Assembly (NCBI GenBank): GCA_052174455.1
Contig: JBQMRP010000004.1
Location: 563,004-627,003 of the forward strand
DNA: 64,000 nt
Direction: 5' to 3'
Origin: Arsenophonus sp052174455
Lineage (GTDB): Bacteria; Pseudomonadota; Gammaproteobacteria; Enterobacterales; Enterobacteriaceae
Within the stretch, counting starts at the first letter, position 1, and each line of letters begins with the position of its first letter. The notes beneath the pieces were generated by a model that saw only the letters and a program-made list of their open reading frames with translations, did not search any database and was not told the DNA's origin. Shown piece after piece: positions 56,953-64,000 of this stretch. Both the position numbers and the translations under genes were made by a program.

Positions 56953-57406
56953 TTACAGTTTGCTCACTAATTTATCAATGATATCGCTATTAGAATCTAC
57001 ATTAACGGAACATTTAATTATTTTTCTCTACTTGAAATTACTTATATAACAATTTATTTACGCAACTTTCATAGTGCATAATTATGCTTAGCATCAATTT
57101 TAATTTTACCTAAGTAATGATCTTGTTACATACAGTTTTAGTTTATACTTTAAGTTCTTTGATTGTTTTAGGTCGTTGTTTATTGGTTTTTTAATAAAGA
57201 TTTATGCTTTTATTTTTTTCAGTTCTTCAGTCGTATTAGCTTTTATCCAGTTTAAGTTTTTATCTCGATCTGCAGAAGATAAAAACCGTCAGCAATTTTT
57301 TATATTTTTAATCGCCGTTATAAAATTGGTGAGCATATATAACTTCATATAAAATAAACAGAACTAATACAATTAGTGAATTAAGAATTATTGCATTAAG
57401 ATTTAT
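56953..57406 (-). pseudogene. atpF: atpF pseudogene (copy A)
   Basis: Aligns with intact atpF of copy B (43219-43689). The start codon is ATA, and stops and frameshifts run throughout. The 3' end (TTACAGTTTG in both) is still alignable. The spacing to atpE matches that in copy B. Confidence 0.92.
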
Positions 57407-57461
57407 GACGCAATATTTTTAAAAGTAAGATATTAATGTTCTTTCTATTTATCTTGGATTA

Positions 57462-57701
<240 letters not shown>

Positions 57702-57752
57702 AACAGTCTCCAGTTTGTTTTAGTTAAATAAAATTTATTAAAAAAATTGAAA

Positions 57753-58586
57753 TTAATCCTCTTTTGATGCCATCGATAAATAAACGATGGTTAGAACCAT
57801 AAAAATAAAAGCTTGCAACGTAATAATTAGTATATGAAAAATCGCCCAGGGTAGGTTAAGTATCCATTGAGACCACCAAGGTAACAAAGCTGCAATAAGA
57901 ATAAAGATTAATTCACCTGCATACATATTACCAAATAATCGTAAACTTAGAGATAGCGGTTTAGACAGTAGATTAATGCTTTCTAGAATAAAATTAATAG
58001 GAATAAAAATAGGATGATTGAATGGTTGTAAAGTTAATTCTTTTGTAAATCCACTTAATCCTTTTATCTTGATACTATAGAAAATAATTAAGATAAATAC
58101 ACCAATTGCCATTGACATAGTAATACTTACATCTGCGGTTGGAACAACACGCAATGCAGGAAAACCCAAGTAATGCTCTCCAATATAAGGAAGTAAATCG
58201 ATTGGTAATAAATCCATGGTATTCATTAAGAACACCCAAACAAACACTGTCAAAGCTAAAGGTGCAATAACTTTACTCTTACCATGATACATATCACAAA
58301 CGGTATTATTAACAAAACTTATGATCATTTCTATTGCAGTTTGTAATTTACCAGGTACGCCGCTAGTTGTATTAATGGCAATTTTTCTAAAGATCCATAA
58401 AAAAATAATTCCAAGAACAATCGAAAAAAAAAGCGAGTCAATATTTAACGTCCAAAACGTTAAATTATTGTGATGATGAGGGTCAACTAATTTGAAGGTA
58501 CGCAGGTCAAACTGAAAATTATTTAAATGGTGTCCTATATAACTTCCCGCAGTCATTACTTCTCCTGATGAAGACATTGTAGACAT
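57753..58586 (-). CDS. atpB: ATP synthase Fo subunit a (copy A)
   Basis: A 277-residue a subunit (E. coli 271), the membrane stator that carries the two proton half-channels. It has the signature SLSLRLFGNMYAGELI, with the essential Arg at about residue 216 (E. coli Arg210), the conserved block LTLQPFNHPIFIP, and the C-terminal QAFIFMVLTIVYLSMA. ATG 58586 has AAGGG 12 nt upstream; an in-frame ATG at 58577 is a possible alternative. It is the first surviving gene of copy A, 31 bases after the decayed atpI. The copy B gene has lost its start and frame. Confidence 0.97.
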   Translation of the reverse strand: MSTMSSSGEVMTAGSYIGHHLNNFQFDLRTFKLVDPHHHNNLTFWTLNIDSLFFSIVLGIIFLWIFRKIAINTTSGVPGKLQTAIEMIISFVNNTVCDMYHGKSKVIAPLALTVFVWVFLMNTMDLLPIDLLPYIGEHYLGFPALRVVPTADVSITMSMAIGVFILIIFYSIKIKGLSGFTKELTLQPFNHPIFIPINFILESINLLSKPLSLSLRLFGNMYAGELIFILIAALLPWWSQWILNLPWAIFHILIITLQAFIFMVLTIVYLSMASKED

Positions 58587-58617
58587 GATGCTTTACCCTT
58601 TGTTTTTAACGGGTTCA

Positions 58618-59000
58618 CTATTTAATTATAATTAGTGTAATAATATGAAAAAGCATTTTAGCTAAAAAAACCATACTTTATGGTATAAATACTACTATAA
58701 ATATATATAAAGAAATTACTAATACAGTTATTGTTATAGTAAACTTTTTACTACCTTATTAAAGTTAAAAATTATGCCATATGTGAAGATGAGAATTTTT
58801 ACTGCTTTTTGATAAAATATTAAATGTATAAATAAGATATTAGATAATCAACATACGAATCCATCCACAAAAGCAGAGAATTTCCATTCTAGACTATTTA
58901 TATAAAAACTATAGCGAGAATTACAAGGTAGATTAACACCGAAGTAACAATAATTTTAAAGAAATTTCAAATTCTACCATCATTTAAAATGAATTCAATA
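58618..59000 (-). pseudogene. atpI: atpI pseudogene (copy A)
   Basis: Homologous by position and sequence to 44898-45290. The minus strand reads FTITITVLVISLYIFIVVFI in a region aligned with KVTIEITILVINLDIFKPEF of copy B, with stops around it. No open gene remains. Confidence 0.65.
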
Positions 59001-59040
59001 TATAAATAGCGAAAACTTGAACGTAGCACATTATGTTTTT

Positions 59041-60960
59041 TGAAAATGTTCATAAACTAATTGCTATTTTATATCTTTCGATTGTTAATTTCTTCAAGAA
59101 TTAATCCAAATAGCTCGGAACAAAGTTTTACCAAAAACATAAAAGTAGCAAATCAAGGCGACTATTAGTAACTTCTCGTATAATCGTATATTTATCTAAA
59201 GCGTTTTATCATTTTTTTCTACCTAAAAAGAAATTATGATAATCTTTTAAATTTTTATGACTCTAAAAAAAGGTCATTACATACAGTAATATGTCCAACT
59301 TGACATCAATTTCTTATTAAACAATGTTTTTGCCTACAGTAACTGATTATTCGAAGTTTTAAGTAACACACCAGGTTAAGTCCGATGATTCTGGATATAA
59401 TTGCATTTAGGAATAATGACTAAAAGTATATTTGTCGATGAATTTATTACTTTTACGTATAAGGAACTTGGGATTATTTTTTATTTCTTTTATATTATAG
59501 TATAAACATAGAAATAACTGGGCTAACAGATCTGATAAATGCAAACAGGGTGAGCATTCTGATTCACTAGCAAAATAAATCCATAGGATAATTTGCTCTA
59601 ATATAAAATTTTCTTGTCCCTGTTAGGTTGTTTTTATTACTTGATGACGGCTGGAATAAATTTTTAAAATATACGTTGAAATCGTTAGTTTCTGGACGCG
59701 TCTAGCTATCGAGCGAATGTTTGTCTGCAGCACTTGTACCATTGGTGTGTCTGGAACCGATACTGCTGTGCCTATCTTAAAGTTACCACAACCGTTTTTC
59801 TGCCAAAGTGTAAGTCAAAAGTCTAGAGTTTATATGGCTTTAAAAGAACCTAGCAGTATTAGCATAATAGGTTCATATTTTACCCGATTACAACTGGAAA
59901 CTATATTACTTTAATCCTGCATCTTCTTTGGCCTTTTTTAACAGTAATTAACCACAACTCAACGCTCTGTTTTTAGCTGCGACTCACATTTATGCCGCAG
60001 TGAGCACGCAAATAGTGGCTATCGAAATTTATATCTTCTTTGGTTTATATATTTATTGTTAACAACTTAATTAATATCTGCATATTCATATTCCGTCACT
60101 CCTGACAGTCTATATATTAAACTCTTATATGGTGATATGTTATCTTTCAAAAGTAGTGGTTAAAGAAATCTAGCAAGGTGCCTGTTATCCGGTCGGTTGA
60201 TACATCATAGTGATAACCTGATAAATCTCACATTTCCTGTTCTTTGGTATATCTATGGCAGGAAGCAGTGACGGCGTTATATAGAACTCACAGTACGAAC
60301 GTTATTGGAAAGTGCACTTCGCTAAAAAGACAATATGAGTTCTAGTGTAGCATAAAATACCTCTAGTGTTAACTAAAACGCTTTGGTATCCACTTAAAAA
60401 CTGCGGCATTTAATGAGGGATTGCAGATCATTGCTAAACTATCGGACTACAGTAATGGCAGTAGTCTCCACTGACACAGAAAGAGATGATCTATTGTTAT
60501 ATTAGGTATATTTCGCCTAAATATTTTAAGAGTACATTACCATGCTTTCTTGTCAAAACGTAAATGAAACACATTATTACTGAAGTGGTATAAGTCGCTG
60601 AAGATGACAGTTGACAAAATCTAGTTTTGCCATTCTGACTAAAAAATTTCTCCAGCACGAATCCATAAAAATATGTTCTGTATGACAGATGGTATTTTTA
60701 GCGATGCCCTAGCCTGCAAACCAGGCAACAGAATTGTTGTCAAAAAGAATACATAAAATAGAATAACTAGGGTTATTAAAGTTAAACTTAGGATTAATGT
60801 CTATAAAATTAGTACATTAGATCAAAAAATACGCACTCCTATAAACGTTTAACTTATAATAGACTTAAGCTCAGTAAATTAATTCTAGCTACTATTAGCA
60901 ATAAGCAATGGCCTTTACTCTTCTCTTAAAGAGTGATTCAATTTTCTAATCATAAATAAA
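59041..60960 (+). mobile_element. IS91-family element next to atp copy A, decayed
   Basis: Plus-strand IS91 remnant aligned with 4005-5940 and 45465-47125, including the WLSSE-like region near 59700, the zinc-finger area near 59820 and the TDPYK-type end near 60640-60680. It starts at nearly the same point beyond the atpI remnant as the IS91 of copy B does. Confidence 0.8.
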
Positions 60961-61830
60961 ACGACCCTACACAATGAAATCTACTTAGCCATTATTTTAA
61001 TTGACTAATATAGCTATTCAGACTTTGAATATGAAATTCATTACCAATAACTCTATGGTTATACAACCTTATTAGTCGATGATGACTAATTTGTGCTCGT
61101 TAGTAAAGTTTAGTGCTATTTAGCTCCATTTGACAAATTATGAACTCTTTATCGATGATCGGGTTAAGAAAATAGCTAACACATTGTGAATTAAACTCTT
61201 TAACAATCTTATTGCCCGCGTAACTCTGTCAATTTCAAGCGATTAAAGACCGAAAATTGTCTTTCCTTTTTACTCCTGATCTTCGGCATTTTTTATCTTT
61301 CTTATGTGGAATATAACGCTTTCCTTTAAAAGATTTATGGAAAAATGTTTCATCGATTTCAATAATATCATTTAGTGCACTTAAGTTGACTGTTTTTGCT
61401 GAAGCAAAAAACAGGTGACGCCATCTAAAAATGTTGTTTTAAATTAAAGCTTATTTATTTTTGTTTACTTTTGTAAAGTCAAGCTTTGAATATACATCAC
61501 AGATAACTAAACCATTTAGCCTTATGATGTAGTTTCGTAAGATAACTTCCAGTATGATTGTTGAATATTTTCCTACAATCAAGAATTTTATAACGGTATA
61601 AATATAATCTTAGCGGGTGATTTCTCCTCCGCATTTAGCGGATAACACGTTCACTGTGACAATATAGATAAGATAAAATAAAATGATTTGCTTCAATGAT
61701 GCAACAAAATTATCCGATAAATTGTTGCGCCGAACTAACTAATGATATACAGCTTTATATTGGTATATAAAGAAGAAGGAGTCTATTTAAATCTATATGA
61801 CTTCTTACTTTTCATTGTAAACGTTGTAGC
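60961..61830 (-). mobile_element. IS1595-family element, decayed
   Basis: The minus-strand reading gives the clearest IS1595 identity in the window: EIDETFFHKSFKGKR (near 61300-61350; family EIDETFF..SFKG.R) and FHIQSLNSYISQLK followed by WLSRFH (near 60985-61050; family HIQNVNAYHSRLKGW..RFHG). Stops remain. It directly abuts the IS91 remnant to its left. Confidence 0.85.
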
Positions 61831-62923
61831 GAAATCCTTCATGCAGTATAAGTGGTTTCTACTAACAGACTTTGCTAACACAACCTTAAAACATTGATAT
61901 AGATAGTCACTGGGTGATATTTATATAGTTCATATCATAAATTATAACAAAGGTATATTTATTTTTGATTTCATAGCAAAGATAAAAAACGTGAAACAGT
62001 GGCGAAATAAGACAAGAAATAGATAAAATCGTTGAACCACTACTGCATAAATAAACATCTACAAAAACTAACTGGTTACCGCAATATGGCTTTATGATGT
62101 TCATAGACCACTTGAACAAGAAAAAAGTTTATAAAGTAAAATAAAAACATTTTAAAAACAATGGTATAAGTCTCAATGACTCATTAACGTCAGATAATTT
62201 AACAGTGAAGCATTGCACAGTCTATATGATAAATATAAAGGTTTTGATTTGTGTGGTGATACTACTTTTCTTTAAAATTATCACAGTTTATCTTAACGGT
62301 TATAAGAAAGAAGTCACAAAGAAAGGGGGTATATAATTGATCAGGCGGCAGAGGTACAAAAAGATCACTAAGGTACTGAAAGATATTAGAAACCTGTTTA
62401 ATCAAGTTATCAATACAAAGACAATAAGGAATTTCAGGATTTAGCGAATATAATCAAGAAAAGAGTCTTTAGATAAATTCATTAAGTAGTGCATGAGAAA
62501 TAAATATTAAACTGCGGAACAACGTAAAAAGCTTTTTCTCAGCAATAATATGATTCAACTACCAAAATTTGGAGATTTAGTATCATGAAAATAGTAGATG
62601 CAATATATCTACCTTGTTTTTATCATTTAAAATAACAGCATATGATGAAGAAACGAAATTTATGATGTAGTGTTGATAACAGAGATGTTAAACAGGAAAA
62701 AGAAAAAATAGTGAATGCAAGAAAAGTGAGGATGATATAGATAATTGCTGTAATGTACGGGGAAGATATTTTTCTCTATAATAAGGTTGATGCACTTTTA
62801 TATAAGTTTTGTGATTTGCTAAATGAAGTTCTAGATAAATAATAAAAATATTTTGTTATTAAGACTCTCTAAAAATAGATAACAATATATACGGTTTAAA
62901 TATTATCTAATTTAAAAATAAAT
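61831..62923. other. 1.1-kb region without recognisable genes
   Basis: AT-rich sequence to the right of the atp copy A unit. In E. coli, rsmG, mnmG and oriC lie upstream of atpI, but I could read neither those genes nor a cluster of DnaA boxes here. A 70-codon open frame on the minus strand (61907-62119) has no family features. Confidence 0.4.
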
Positions 62924-63566
62924 GAGTTATATTTATTTTTGATGTATGTAGTTCGGAGATGCTGCTGTATTCTGATGATTAATTTTATGGATGATTTAAA
63001 TAATAGAAAAATGAAATGGCATAAAAGTTTACCCTACATATATCCATAAATTAGATATTACTGTTATCTTTTGTATTAACTTATTGTAATACTATCAAGT
63101 AGTTGATAGACGCTGCTGTTGAAACTGAGCTCTAAGCCATACTATAAATAGCATGATAAACGCCACATTGGCGACGGTCGTGTCTCTAATTGTGTGCCCA
63201 TATTGCCCGTAATGGTTTTTTGCTACAGAAAACCATACAGACTACTATGAACGATGTTGAGATGAACGTCCTAAGGTTTAAAAGGGAAATCGCAGAAGCA
63301 ATGGAAAATCTTCAGCAGCTTGTGCTAGCGCCTTATCTGAAGCGTATAAAAAGCGGCGAATAGTTGACCATACCTTTTCAGATAAAAATGCATAATTCCG
63401 GTGATTTTTAGGAAGTCCGGGATGATTTCTTGCTGAAAAGTATATGTTCTCTATGAGAACCTATCAGTAAACTGAAACAAAAATGACTTGAAGAGCATTG
63501 GCAATGGGTGTCAACATTATTTAAGTGATACGACTACATTTATTTCTTATATTTATGGTATAATAA
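62924..63566 (+). mobile_element. IS256-family element, 5' part
   Basis: Plus-strand IS256 remnant beginning GAGTTATATTTATTTTTGATG and aligning with the first half of 7975-9363. It stops near 63566, where a second IS256 in the opposite orientation begins. Confidence 0.75.
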
Positions 63567-64000
63567 TACTTATTAATAACCTGGTATATAGCGGTTAGCA
63601 GTTAGTTTAGATTTCGCTCTAATGTTTCCTAAAATAGTTTTTCATTCTTAAATTGGATGTTGTTTATCACTAGAGTAAAAGACAGGCTAAATTTACTTTA
63701 GTTAGCTCTAGCTATTTTAAGCAGATGAAAATAACTTAAGTACCATTGAAAATGGTTACTTTTCCAAACTATAATTACTTCATTAATTAATTTCATAACC
63801 TCAGTGTCGCGCAAAAGTTGATTCAATTTGGCCATCATTCTTATTAGTCCTCAATACACTGAGGAAGAATCGTAGAATGCTAGCTATTCTTCTCAATCTT
63901 TATCCAACTTCTTCATTGGTTCAGGATATGTTGAGACTTGCCAACAAATCCTTTGATAATTTGTTAGCGGCATCGCTACTCTTTACTAGTAAAAGCTCCC
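63567..64000 (-). mobile_element. IS256-family element inserted into another IS256, cut by window edge
   Basis: Minus-strand IS256 beginning with a worn terminus (ACTTATTAATAACCTGG) and aligning with 11054-11480 (shared block TTAAATTGGATGTTGTTTATCACTAGAG, less than full identity). It interrupts the copy at 62924 and continues beyond the window. Confidence 0.7.

Noticed and set aside
58600..62923. Chromosome origin near the atp operon
   Set aside because: In E. coli oriC, mnmG and rsmG lie upstream of atpI, but I saw no DnaA-box cluster and no readable mnmG or rsmG here.

Overview
This 64-kb window looks like part of the chromosome of a host-restricted gammaproteobacterium of the order Enterobacterales, probably an insect endosymbiont at a late-middle stage of genome decay. 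The evidence is the high AT content, closest resemblance of every readable protein to E. coli-type enterobacterial proteins, only about 15 intact protein genes (roughly 23% of the window by my coordinates), and wholesale pseudogenisation. Roughly 45% of the window is dead insertion sequence. I recognise four families from residual transposase motifs: IS256 (10 copies or parts), IS91 (5), IS1595 (5) and IS481 (5). None has an open transposase, and several are nested or truncated by one another. I cannot name the genus from sequence alone.

Layout. 0-12.4 kb: yqjA (DedA family), alx (TerC family) and hns survive among IS wreckage. 12.4-18.7 kb: no intact gene. 18.7-21.4 kb: the enterobacterial tRNA-Val / gltX / tRNA-Ala cluster, with a second tRNA-Val decayed, then a candidate structured RNA with its own terminator. 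21.5-23.8 kb: a stack of four truncated or decayed IS elements. 23.9-35.2 kb: the pta-ackA operon, intact, followed by a colinear 'ghost' of the E. coli order yfbV-yfbU-yfbT-yfbS, all pseudogenes, with IS91 inside yfbS and IS256 inside that IS91.

37.5-59 kb holds the main discovery. The F1Fo ATP synthase operon is present twice in tandem, in the same orientation and about 13.7 kb apart. The right copy (A, 58.6-51.0 kb, followed by glmU) keeps intact atpB, atpE, atpA, atpG and atpC, while its atpF, atpH and atpD are pseudogenes. The left copy (B, 44.9-38.6 kb) keeps intact atpF, atpH and atpD, while its atpB, atpE, atpA, atpG and atpC are pseudogenes. Each of the eight structural subunits therefore survives exactly once, and one ATP synthase must be assembled from two half-dead operons. 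atpI, which is dispensable, is decayed in both. An IS481 remnant splits atpA from atpG in copy A only. The surviving AtpD also carries Val where the family has a near-invariant Asp, and the pseudogene copy shows that Asp was ancestral.

Functional picture: substrate-level ATP from acetyl-CoA through Pta-AckA, a proton-driven ATP synthase, glutamyl-tRNA charging, UDP-GlcNAc synthesis for the cell wall (GlmU), one nucleoid protein and two inner-membrane proteins. IS and pseudogene boundaries are by-eye estimates, accurate to tens of bases at best.
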